In this document: positions 32,210-39,692 of the stretch, one piece after another
How the letters are laid out: each line of letters begins with the position of its first letter
How positions within the stretch are numbered: the stretch's first letter is position 1
DNA from: Alistipes sp. UBA940
Lineage (GTDB): Bacteria; Bacteroidota; Bacteroidia; Bacteroidales; Rikenellaceae
Reading direction: 5' to 3'
Assembly (NCBI GenBank): GCA_002293425.1
Contig: DBDE01000039.1
Span: 334 to 46,106 of the forward strand
Length of the DNA stretch: 45,773 nt
Position numbers and translations under genes: made by a program
Notes under the pieces: model-generated
The model's input: only the letters and a program-made list of their open reading frames with translations
Told to the model about the DNA's origin: nothing
Database searches by the model: none

Positions 32210-33552
32210 AAAACATAACAAGACGAGAATTTCTGAAGGCGGCCGGTGTAGGTGCCGCAGGGTTGGCCATTGGGTGTAAGTCGGGCAATGTCGTTTCGGC
32301 CGAAGGAGGGCAGATCGGCGAAGTGCCGACCGACAAGATGACTTATCGCACCAATCAGCACACCGGAGATGTGGTTTCGCTGTTGGGCTATGGGTGTATG
32401 CGCTGGCCTATGACGGAGGACGGCAGTGCGATCGACCAGGAGCTGGTGAACGAGCTGGTGGACTATGCGTTGGCGCACGGGGTGAACTATTTCGACACTG
32501 CACCCGTTTATATCCGCGGGTGGAGCGAGGCGGCCACGGGAAGGGCGTTGGCGAGGCATCCGAGGGAGAGCTATTTTGTTGCCACCAAAGCTTCGGGCGG
32601 CCCGGGCCCCATCGAGAACGGCATAGCTATGTATCGCCGCTCGTTGGAGGCGTTGCAGGTCGATTATCTGGACTATTATTTGCTTCATAACGTCGGCGGC
32701 AGCATCGAAAGTTTCCACGCCAGGTTTATCGACAACGGGCTTTTGGACTTTTTTATCGAGGAGAAGAGGGCAGGCAGAATCCGCAATCTGGGGTGGTCTT
32801 TTCACGGGCGCAGAGAGGTGTTCGATTATGTGCTGGCTTATCGCGATATTCAGTGGGATTTTTGCCAGATCCAGCTCAATTACCAGGATTGGCGAAATGC
32901 GCAAGAAGGCCGGAATGTCGATGCGGAGTACCTCTATGCCGAGTTGGAGAAGAAGAATGTGCCCTCCATCATTATGGAGCCATTGCTGGGAGGCCGGTTG
33001 GCCCGGGTTCCGGCCCAGGCTATGGAGATGATGCAGGCTGTGCGGCCTTTCGACACGGCGGCCCAGTGGGCTTTTCGCTATGCCGGAACGCCGAGCGGCG
33101 TGCTGACCGTGCTGAGCGGGATGACCTATATGGAGCATTTGCAGGAGAATATTCGCACCTATGCGCCGTTGGAGCCGTTGACGGATGGCGAAAGGGAGTT
33201 GTTGGAGGGTCCGGTGACGGAGGTGTTGGTCGATTCGGACTACATTCAGTGCACCACTTGTCAATATTGTATGCCGTGTCCTTATGGGCTGGATATTCCG
33301 AGTACCTTTGCTCACTATAACAAGATCGTGAGTGACGGGTTGTTGTTGTCGGAAGGTTCGGGCGATCCCGATTATCTGGCGGCTCGGCGGGCTTTTTTGG
33401 TGGGTTATGATCGCAGTGTGCCGAAGTTGCGGCAGGCTTCGTTTTGCACGGAGTGTGGACAGTGTGTGCCCAAATGCCCTCAGAACATCGACATTCCGGC
33501 CGAGATGCGCCGCGTGGACGCCTATGCCGAACGGCTGAAAACTAAAAGCTAA
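32206..33552 (+). CDS. Tat-exported aldo/keto reductase with C-terminal 4Fe-4S domain
   Basis: 448 residues. Twin-arginine leader (TRREFLKAAGVGAAGLAIG). The aldo/keto reductase barrel has VNYFDTAPVYIRGWSE (catalytic Asp and Tyr), KASGG in place of the catalytic Lys region, and DYYLLHNV. The C-terminal part has CTTCQYCMPCPYGLDIP and CTECGQCVPKCPQNI, the cysteine spacing of a 4Fe-4S pair. Coupled to the preceding membrane iron-sulfur protein. Its last residues (LKTKS) and stop lie in a repeat element. Confidence 0.87.
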   Translation: MKNITRREFLKAAGVGAAGLAIGCKSGNVVSAEGGQIGEVPTDKMTYRTNQHTGDVVSLLGYGCMRWPMTEDGSAIDQELVNELVDYALAHGVNYFDTAPVYIRGWSEAATGRALARHPRESYFVATKASGGPGPIENGIAMYRRSLEALQVDYLDYYLLHNVGGSIESFHARFIDNGLLDFFIEEKRAGRIRNLGWSFHGRREVFDYVLAYRDIQWDFCQIQLNYQDWRNAQEGRNVDAEYLYAELEKKNVPSIIMEPLLGGRLARVPAQAMEMMQAVRPFDTAAQWAFRYAGTPSGVLTVLSGMTYMEHLQENIRTYAPLEPLTDGERELLEGPVTEVLVDSDYIQCTTCQYCMPCPYGLDIPSTFAHYNKIVSDGLLLSEGSGDPDYLAARRAFLVGYDRSVPKLRQASFCTECGQCVPKCPQNIDIPAEMRRVDAYAERLKTKS

Positions 33553-33598
33553 AAACTAACAACTGGGCGTCGCGTCGCTTAGTTTTTAGTTTTCAACT
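33537..33598. repeat. Tandem-arm palindromic element between convergent genes
   Basis: Left arm of AAAACTAAAAGCTAAAAACTAA, core GGGCGTCGCGTCGC, right arm TTAGTTTTTAGTTTTCAACT. It holds the stop codons of the aldo/keto reductase and of the asparaginase on the other strand, and may terminate both. Confidence 0.7.
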
Positions 33599-34591
33599 CA
33601 TCTCCCCTCTCAGCGGTGTTTCGAGCAAGCGCACGGTTTCGTTGTGCGGCAGGTTCCGGCCCAGCACCCACATCAACTTAGTCATAGCGGCCTCGAGCGT
33701 CATATCGCGCCCGCTCACCACGCCCAACCGCGACAACTCCACCCCACTCTCATACAGCGGCGAAACCCCGCCCGCAATGCACTGCGTGACGTTCAAAACA
33801 ACGATACCTCCGGCAATGGCGCGTTCCAATACATCGAAAAACCACCCTGCCGTGGGGGTATTGCCCGCCCCGAAAGTCTGCAAAACCACGCCCCGTAGCC
33901 CCTCCACGCCCAGCGTCGCCTCCATCACCTCGCGCCTCATCCCGGGGAAAAGACGCAACAACGCGACATCCGAACACAACCCGGTGCGGAGGTGAAAATT
34001 GCGGCCCGAACCGAGAATATGTTCCCTGTTGTAATGTATCGTCACCCCCACCTCGGCCAGCGGGGGATGGTTTTCGGAGGTGAAGGCGTTGAGCTGCTCG
34101 GCGCTCCACTTGGTGGTCCGGTTGGCGCGGAACAGTCGGTTTTGAAAATAGATGCTCACCTCGGGAACCACGGGGGTCGCCGCGGCTATCTCCACCGCCG
34201 TGACGAGGTTTTCGCGGCCGTCGGTCCGCAACACGCCGATGGGGATCTGGCTGCCGGTGAACACCACCGGTTTTGCCAGCCCGTCGAGCATAAAACTGAG
34301 TGCAGAGGCTGTCCAGGCCATAGTGTCGGTGCCGTGGAGCACCACAAATCCGTCGTACGAGTCGTGGTTTCGGGCAATCACTTCGGCCAACCCGACCCAG
34401 TCGGCGGGGGTGACGTCGGAGGAGTCTATCGGCTGGAAATCTTCATAGTGCGAAATCTCCACTCCGAGCTGTTTGAGGGCTGGAATTTCGTTTTCCAGCT
34501 CGCTGAAATCGAGAGGTTTGAGTGCCCCCGTCACAGGGTCGGCCACCATTCCGATGGTCCCGCCGGTGTAGATGATGAGGATATTGGCCAT
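33593..34591 (-). CDS. ansA: Type I L-asparaginase
   Basis: 332 residues. Threonine motifs IIYTGGTIGM (first catalytic Thr) and VVLHGTDTMAWTASALSFML (second Thr with Asp), plus FTGSQIPIGVLRTDGRENL. No signal peptide, so it is the cytosolic type I enzyme. It hydrolyses asparagine to aspartate and ammonia. It lies 5 bp downstream of a toxin gene on the same strand. Confidence 0.95.
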   Translation of the reverse strand: MANILIIYTGGTIGMVADPVTGALKPLDFSELENEIPALKQLGVEISHYEDFQPIDSSDVTPADWVGLAEVIARNHDSYDGFVVLHGTDTMAWTASALSFMLDGLAKPVVFTGSQIPIGVLRTDGRENLVTAVEIAAATPVVPEVSIYFQNRLFRANRTTKWSAEQLNAFTSENHPPLAEVGVTIHYNREHILGSGRNFHLRTGLCSDVALLRLFPGMRREVMEATLGVEGLRGVVLQTFGAGNTPTAGWFFDVLERAIAGGIVVLNVTQCIAGGVSPLYESGVELSRLGVVSGRDMTLEAAMTKLMWVLGRNLPHNETVRLLETPLRGEMS

Positions 34592-34596
34592 AACTC

Positions 34597-34869
34597 CTAA
34601 AACAAATCGGCGTGAGTGCCGGTTCTCACAAGCACGAGGGTGAGTACATTATGGTCTATCCGATAGACCAACAACCAATCCGGGCGGATATGGCACTCGC
34701 GATAACCTTCCCAATCGCCTTGCAACGAGTGGTCGCGGTACTTTACGGGAAGCGGCTTGCCTGCGGCGATCAAATCTACCACGGCAAAAAGCTCCTCTTT
34801 CGGCAAGTTACGCCGCTTGATACGTTTCATATCTTTGACGAAACGCGCCGAATAGATGATCTCAAACAT
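34597..34869 (-). CDS. YafQ/RelE-family mRNA-interferase toxin
   Basis: 90 residues. FVKDMKRIKRRNLPKEELFAVVDLI, then PVKYRDHSLQGDWEGYRECHIRPDWLLVYRI and a C-terminal LVRTGTHADLF. This order (H-L-x-G-x-W-x-G-x-R-E-C-H-I, YRI, RTGTHADLF) is that of the YafQ subgroup of RelE ribosome-dependent RNases; the C-terminal histidine before DLF is the usual catalytic one. Overlaps its antitoxin by 8 bp. Confidence 0.9.
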   Translation of the reverse strand: MFEIIYSARFVKDMKRIKRRNLPKEELFAVVDLIAAGKPLPVKYRDHSLQGDWEGYRECHIRPDWLLVYRIDHNVLTLVLVRTGTHADLF

Positions 34870-35080
34870 TCTCCATCATCCTCTTAAAATCCTCAAACGA
34901 CCCTGCGTGGATTACCTTTCCACGCTCGACGTCGCGTATCGCACGACGGGTTTGCCACGCCCCGATGCTGCAAAACGGCCACACTCGTCTGATCTTAAAA
35001 GTCCCCATAGCCAACACATCTCTGAGAGCCTCCCTGACCGCAGGATCGCGATCGTCATAACGCAATGTTATTGTTTTCAT
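34862..35080 (-). CDS. Antitoxin of the YafQ-like toxin
   Basis: 72 residues. It begins MKTITLRYDDRDPAVREALRDVL and ends in a helix AIRDVERGKVIHAGSFEDFKRMM that resembles the toxin-binding tails of RelB/DinJ-like antitoxins. No clear DNA-binding motif can be claimed. It precedes the toxin. Its -7 box (TAAATTTG, 35086-35093) overlaps the last codon of obg. Confidence 0.75.
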   Translation of the reverse strand: MKTITLRYDDRDPAVREALRDVLAMGTFKIRRVWPFCSIGAWQTRRAIRDVERGKVIHAGSFEDFKRMMENV

Positions 35081-35085
35081 ACTCG

Positions 35086-35093
35086 CAAATTTA
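35086..35093 (-). promoter_or_regulatory. -7 box of the toxin-antitoxin pair, inside the obg stop region
   Basis: TAAATTTG on the minus strand, 5 bp from the antitoxin ATG (35080). It includes the obg stop codon at 35091-35093. No consensus -33. Confidence 0.45.
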
Positions 35094-36089
35094 ATTATTT
35101 TCCTGCAAAAGCGACCACAACCTGTCTTTCAGTTCTGCAATTCCCAGGCCGGAGACGGAGGAGATAAAAACGCTCTCGATACCCTCGGGAAGCAGCTGGC
35201 GCATCTGGCCGATGAGCTCCCCGTCCAGCATATCGCACTTGGTGATGGCCAGCAAACGCCCCTTATGGAGCATCTCGGGATTATACAGTTCGAGCTCGTT
35301 GAGCAAAATCGCATACTCGGCCCTTATGTCGGCACTGTCCGCCGGTATCATAAAAAGCAAAATGGAGTTGCGCTCGATATGGCGCAAAAAGCGCGTCCCG
35401 ATGCCCCGACCCTCGTGCGCACCCTCGATTATACCCGGAATATCGGCCATCACGAACGAGAGCCCGTCCCGCACCTGAACTATCCCCAGATTAGGTTCCA
35501 GAGTGGTGAAGGCGTAGTCGGCAATCTTGGGCTTAGCGGCCGAGACCACCGACAGCAACGTCGATTTGCCCGCATTGGGGAAGCCCACCAACCCCACGTC
35601 GGCCAGAATTTTCAGCTCCAACACGAACGCGCGCTCCGTTCCCGCCTCGCCGGGCTGGGCATAGCGCGGTGCCTGATTGGTGGATGTTTTGAAGTGCCAG
35701 TTGCCCAAGCCGCCGCGGCCGCCTTGCAGCAAAATTTTCTCTTCGCCGTCGCGGGTGATTTCCAACACCATCTCGCCCGTCTCGGCATCGCGCGCCACCG
35801 TTCCCAGCGGCACATCTATGTAGATGTCGGCCCCGCTTTTGCCGCTCGATCGCGCTCCGGAGCCCGCCGCACCGTGCTCGGCAAAGATGTGGCGTTGGTA
35901 TTTCAGGTGTATCAGGGTCCAATAATGGGAGTTGCCTCGGAGAATGATGTTGCCTCCGCGGCCGCCATCGCCGCCGTCGGGTCCGCCGAAAGCGACGAAT
36001 TTCTCCCTCCGGAAGTGGGCACTTCCGGCACCGCCGTTCCCCGACCGTGCAAAAATCTTGACGTAATCTACAAAGTTGCTACCAGACAT
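35091..36089 (-). CDS. obg: GTPase Obg
   Basis: 332 residues from the ATG at 36089 (MSGSNFVDYVKIFARSGNGG); the TTG three codons upstream overlaps the -7 box. The Gly-rich Obg fold is followed by the G domain with GFPNAGKSTLL, DIPGIIEGAHEGRGIG and TKCDM. The usual C-terminal OCT domain is missing, as in many Bacteroidota. It acts in 50S assembly and the stress response. Confidence 0.96.
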   Translation of the reverse strand: MSGSNFVDYVKIFARSGNGGAGSAHFRREKFVAFGGPDGGDGGRGGNIILRGNSHYWTLIHLKYQRHIFAEHGAAGSGARSSGKSGADIYIDVPLGTVARDAETGEMVLEITRDGEEKILLQGGRGGLGNWHFKTSTNQAPRYAQPGEAGTERAFVLELKILADVGLVGFPNAGKSTLLSVVSAAKPKIADYAFTTLEPNLGIVQVRDGLSFVMADIPGIIEGAHEGRGIGTRFLRHIERNSILLFMIPADSADIRAEYAILLNELELYNPEMLHKGRLLAITKCDMLDGELIGQMRQLLPEGIESVFISSVSGLGIAELKDRLWSLLQENN

Positions 36090-36095
36090 ATTCTG

Positions 36096-36205
36096 CAAAG
36101 ATAATTACGAATTACGAATTACGAATTACGAACAGGAGTTTTTTGCATTCTGCCGACCTATTCCCAAATCCTGATTTTTAATTCCTAATTTATTTATTAC
36201 CTTTG
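36096..36205. promoter_or_regulatory. Divergent obg/greA promoters with a repeat element between them
   Basis: Minus-strand TATCTTTG (36096-36103) lies 6 bp from obg; plus-strand TACCTTTG (36198-36205) lies 11 bp from greA. Between them is an arm of four ATTACGA units (36104-36130) and AT-rich TTTTTAATTCCTAATTT. Neither -7 has a consensus -33; the repeat fills that position. Confidence 0.6.
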
Positions 36206-36216
36206 CAGTTCGTTTT

Positions 36217-36693
36217 ATGTCGACACAGGTTACATATCTCACCGAAGAGGGTTTCGAGAAGGCCAAGGCCGAGCTGGAACAGTTGCGCAGCGTCGAGCGG
36301 CCGGCCGCTTCGCGTGCCATTGCCGAGGCGCGCGATAAGGGCGATCTGTCCGAGAACGCCGAGTACGACGCCGCCAAGGAGGCTCAGGGAATGCTCGAAA
36401 TGCGCATCGCCAATCTGGAAGGTATGCTGGCCAACGCCCGCCTGATCGACCGCTCGAAGGTTGGCACCGACACCGTTCAGATCCTGAATCGGGTGACGTT
36501 GTTGAATTTGGGGAGCAACAAGGAGGTGGTTTACACTTTGGTGCCGGAGAAGGAGGCTAATTTGAAGGAGGGCAAACTTGCTACGACGACCCCGATTGCG
36601 GCCGCTTTGCTGGGGCACAAAAAAGGAGATGTGGTGGACATCTCCGTTCCTGCCGGAACCCTGCGGTTCCAGATCATCGACATTTCGGTTTAA
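36217..36693 (+). CDS. greA: Transcription elongation factor GreA
   Basis: 158 residues. The N-terminal coiled coil starts YLTEEGFEKAKAELEQLR and carries the tip DLSENAEYDAAKEAQ with the acidic residues that enter the RNA polymerase channel; the C-terminal FKBP-like domain ends in KGDVVDISVPAGTLRFQIIDI. It rescues backtracked polymerase. The stop abuts the convergent ABC permease stop. Confidence 0.97.
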   Translation: MSTQVTYLTEEGFEKAKAELEQLRSVERPAASRAIAEARDKGDLSENAEYDAAKEAQGMLEMRIANLEGMLANARLIDRSKVGTDTVQILNRVTLLNLGSNKEVVYTLVPEKEANLKEGKLATTTPIAAALLGHKKGDVVDISVPAGTLRFQIIDISV

Positions 36694-37998
36694 TCATTTA
36701 TACCTCACCCACCGCAGGATTTCGCGGGGAGTCGGTTTTTTGCCATACATAAAGATGCCCACGCGGTAGATCTTGCCCGCCAGCCAAACCATCGCAACAA
36801 AGGTCAATATCAACAACCCCACACTCAGCCCCAACTCCCACATCGGAACCCCATAAGGTATTCTCGCAACCATCACCATCGGCGAGGTGAACGGAATGAT
36901 GCTGAGCCAAAAAGCCAGCGGCCCCGACGGGTCGTTCATAGCATTTATCATCCCGATGAGCCCGAACAACAACGGCACCGTGATGGGCATCTGGAACTGG
37001 CCGGCATCCTGAATGTTATCCACCGCACTCCCCACCGCGGCATACATAGCCGCATAGAGCAAATAACCGCCCACAAAGAAGACCAAAAACACCGCCAACA
37101 TCTTGCCGACATACGAAAGGTCGGTCAGGTTGCCGATGGCCGAGATCATTTCGGGACTCAGCCCCTCCGGCATAGCGGCACCCACAGCCCCCGCATCTCC
37201 GACGACGGCTATCACTTCGGCCGGAACAAAGGCGTTCATCACCGCCGCGCTTCCGATGCCCAGCACCGCGACCCAAATCACGAATTGGGTGACGGCTACG
37301 CAGGCAATCCCGATTATCTTGCCCATCATCAGCTGGAACGGCCGCACACTCGACACCACCACTTCGAGCACCTTGCTGTTCTTCTCCTCGATCACGCCGT
37401 TCATCACCTGGTTGCCGTAAAGCATCACGAACATATACATCAACAGCCCCAGCGCATAAGCCAAACCCATTGCCAGTGCGCTCGACGACGACTTCTGCTG
37501 ACCACTGTCGTCTACCTTGAAGGCGCTCACACGGATATTGGTCTCCACCTCGGCCATAATTCGGGGCAGGTTCTCGATGTTGTACCGTTTCAGCTTCTCC
37601 GCCTCGACAATATCTTCCAACGCCGAAGCGATGGAGCTCTCGATCTCGACCGTGGAGCTCGAATAGGAATAGAGCTTCACGTCCCCCGCGTCGTTCATAA
37701 TATCGCCGATGACCAGCACCCCCCAAATGCCTTCGTGGTCGGCGTTTATCTGTTCCAGCGTCCTGTCGGCGGGCTTGTAGACTATGGTGCCCGTGCTCTC
37801 CAACCGGTCCGAAACGATGCCGCTGTTGTCTATCACTTCGATGGTCTTCGTCTCGTCCGAGCGCAGGGTCATCACAAATATCATTCCTGCAAACAGTCCT
37901 ATCATCAACAGCGGCGCAAGGATAGTCGACACCAGAAAACTGCGCTTGCGAACCCGTTCGTTAAATTCGCGCCGGATTATCAAATTGATCTTATTCAT
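36694..37998 (-). CDS. ABC-2 type permease (NatB/YhaP-like)
   Basis: 434 residues. An N-terminal helix (about 23-45), a periplasmic domain of about 130 residues, then five helices from about residue 180. The YGNQVMNGVIEEKNSKVLEVVVSSVRPFQLMMGKIIG block is typical of ABC-2 exporters related to NatB. Start overlaps the ATPase gene by 8 bp. Likely a drug, ion or peptide exporter. Confidence 0.9.
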   Translation of the reverse strand: MNKINLIIRREFNERVRKRSFLVSTILAPLLMIGLFAGMIFVMTLRSDETKTIEVIDNSGIVSDRLESTGTIVYKPADRTLEQINADHEGIWGVLVIGDIMNDAGDVKLYSYSSSTVEIESSIASALEDIVEAEKLKRYNIENLPRIMAEVETNIRVSAFKVDDSGQQKSSSSALAMGLAYALGLLMYMFVMLYGNQVMNGVIEEKNSKVLEVVVSSVRPFQLMMGKIIGIACVAVTQFVIWVAVLGIGSAAVMNAFVPAEVIAVVGDAGAVGAAMPEGLSPEMISAIGNLTDLSYVGKMLAVFLVFFVGGYLLYAAMYAAVGSAVDNIQDAGQFQMPITVPLLFGLIGMINAMNDPSGPLAFWLSIIPFTSPMVMVARIPYGVPMWELGLSVGLLILTFVAMVWLAGKIYRVGIFMYGKKPTPREILRWVRYK

Positions 37999-38749
37999 TG
38001 CCCTGTCCTCCTACCGCTTCGATGAAAATGTCGTTCATACTCTTGTTCATTCGCACGACTTCGCGCACCTCGGTCGCACCGTATTTTTGGCGAACCTCGT
38101 CCAGCGTGCCGCTCAATATATTGTGAGCTTTGTTGATGAGTGTGATGTGGGTGCAAACCTCCTCCACCGAGGCCATATTGTGGGTCGAGAAGATGATGGT
38201 CGCTCCGGCGTCGCGTAACCTGAGCATTTCGTTTTTCAGCAACTCGGCGTTCACGGGGTCGAAACCGCTGAACGGTTCGTCGAAGATGAGCAATTCGGGC
38301 TCGTGCAACACGGTGGTGATGAACTGCACTTTTTGCGCCATCCCTTTGCTCAGCTCTTCGACCTTTTTGGTCCACCAGCTCTCGATGCCGAAGCGCACGA
38401 ACCACTCCTTGGCCCGACGGGTCGCCTCGTGACGCGACACCCCTTTGAGCTGGGCGAAGTAGAGCACTTGCTCGCCCACCTTCATCTTTTTGTACAATCC
38501 GCGCTCCTCGGGCAGGTAGCCTATCCGGTCTACATCCTGCGCCGTTATGGGCTTGTTGTTAAACAGGATTGTTCCGCTGTCGGGCGCGGTGATGTGGTTG
38601 ATGATCCTGATCAGGGTGGTCTTGCCCGCTCCGTTGGGTCCCAGCAGACCGTAGACCGAACCGCGCGGGATGTCGACCGTCACGTCGTCCAGTGCGCGAT
38701 AGTTGCCGAACTGTTTGATGATGCGCTCGGCACGAATAATTGCATCCAT
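37991..38749 (-). CDS. ABC transporter ATP-binding protein
   Basis: 252 residues. Walker A GPNGAGKTT, Q-loop region YLPEERGLYKKM, signature LSKGMAQKVQF, Walker B LLIFDEPFSGFDP and H-loop STHNM are complete. It pairs with the permease that overlaps it. A -7 box TACTTTTG on the minus strand at 38771-38778 precedes it by 21 bp. Confidence 0.95.
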   Translation of the reverse strand: MDAIIRAERIIKQFGNYRALDDVTVDIPRGSVYGLLGPNGAGKTTLIRIINHITAPDSGTILFNNKPITAQDVDRIGYLPEERGLYKKMKVGEQVLYFAQLKGVSRHEATRRAKEWFVRFGIESWWTKKVEELSKGMAQKVQFITTVLHEPELLIFDEPFSGFDPVNAELLKNEMLRLRDAGATIIFSTHNMASVEEVCTHITLINKAHNILSGTLDEVRQKYGATEVREVVRMNKSMNDIFIEAVGGQGNE

Positions 38750-38770
38750 ATAGATTTGGGTTTACGGAGG

Positions 38771-38778
38771 CAAAAGTA
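38771..38778 (-). promoter_or_regulatory. -7 box of the ABC exporter operon
   Basis: TACTTTTG on the minus strand, 21 bp from the ATG at 38749 and just before the stop of the upstream DUF6808 gene. No clear -33. Confidence 0.4.
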
Positions 38779-38779
38779 G

Positions 38780-39193
38780 TTAAAAATTCAATACATTGTA
38801 TTGAACACCTACACCGACGTATGCTCCGGCAGTTCCATATCCGGCCTGAACGCCTATGCCCCAGCGCGATGGGCGGGTGGTGATGACGGGTGTTGCGCGG
38901 TAGATTTCGAGCGCGGTGAGGTTTGGCCGAAAGCCTTCGACCACGGCGCGATAGCTATCCGTAGCGTAAATCTTCTGCTCTATCGGAATAGGTACCCGGA
39001 TGGTGTCGCGGACGATCAACGTGTCTACCCTCACAATCTGCACTTCACGCGGAAGAAACACCTTTTCGCGGATCGTGTCGCGAATCCACACGGTGTCTGT
39101 TCGTGGTTTCATTGCGGGCAGAGGCCGGCTACGCCGACAGAGTGCAAAAATAAGTACCGCAATTACAGCTGCGTAAATCAGGTGTGTCTTCAT
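38780..39193 (-). CDS. DUF6808-like phage-associated membrane-anchored protein
   Basis: 137 residues from the ATG at 39193 (MKTHLIYAAVIAVLIFALC). One N-terminal helix, then repeated TDTVWIRDTIREKV / VDTLIVRDTIRVPIPIEQK strands and a C-terminal VITTRPSRWGIGVQAGYG barrel-like end. This looks like the small protein encoded next to lysins in Bacteroides phages (DUF6808) and may act as holin or spanin. ATGA overlap with the M15 lysin gene. Confidence 0.7.
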   Translation of the reverse strand: MKTHLIYAAVIAVLIFALCRRSRPLPAMKPRTDTVWIRDTIREKVFLPREVQIVRVDTLIVRDTIRVPIPIEQKIYATDSYRAVVEGFRPNLTALEIYRATPVITTRPSRWGIGVQAGYGTAGAYVGVGVQYNVLNF

Positions 39194-39597
39194 AAATGCA
39201 AAACCTGTCGGCGATTGCCCTCTGCGCGATACGACAGATGCAGCCACGCATAGTTCCGCTCGTCGATCAGCTGGTCGAACTCCATTTCCGCCGCGACTAT
39301 CATATCGAAAAGTTGCTTGTTGCGATTGCGACAACTCGTCGTGATGTCGGCCGCCTCGCCCCGCAAATGGCTCGAACCACGCGCCCCCCCGACCGCGCGA
39401 TTCAATTCTGCGCACCGATACCCGCTGTTGACCCGTAGCGGCGCACCCCACATTTCGCGCACCGGATCGAGCAACTTCACAATCAACGTTTCGAGATTGC
39501 GCCGCACCTCCGCCGACGGAAGGTTGTCGATGCCGCGCTCCGTTGCCGTGGCCGAGCTCACCAACTCGGCGACGGAAAAATATTTTGCCTTGTCCAT
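39190..39597 (-). CDS. M15-family zinc peptidase, phage-type endolysin
   Basis: 135 residues from the ATG at 39597. SGYRCAELNRAVGGARGSSHLRGEAADI carries the zinc-binding SxHxxGxAxD motif, and the C-terminal AWLHLSYRAEGNRRQVL carries the second HxS. In phages of this phylum such D-Ala-type peptidases release virions. It is a two-gene cassette with the next gene; no other phage gene is in the window. A -7 box TATATTTG on the minus strand (39603-39610) is 5 bp upstream. Confidence 0.88.
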   Translation of the reverse strand: MDKAKYFSVAELVSSATATERGIDNLPSAEVRRNLETLIVKLLDPVREMWGAPLRVNSGYRCAELNRAVGGARGSSHLRGEAADITTSCRNRNKQLFDMIVAAEMEFDQLIDERNYAWLHLSYRAEGNRRQVLHL

Positions 39598-39602
39598 AGC
39601 CG

Positions 39603-39667
39603 CAAATATATATTCACGGGAGTCACCTGTCATTCTACCAAATAGACAATAATTTTTATTAACTTTG
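39603..39667. promoter_or_regulatory. Divergent promoters of the lysin pair and the CoA-transferase
   Basis: Minus-strand TATATTTG (39603-39610) faces the lysin gene. Plus-strand TAACTTTG (39660-39667) lies 25 bp before the CoA-transferase ATG. Neither has a consensus -33. Confidence 0.5.
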
Positions 39668-39692
39668 CAACTTTATAAAAAAATCACGCGTT

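Noticed and set aside
4534..36130. Short tandem repeats as a CRISPR array
   Set aside because: Units are 7-10 bp, degenerate and without spacers; there are no cas genes.
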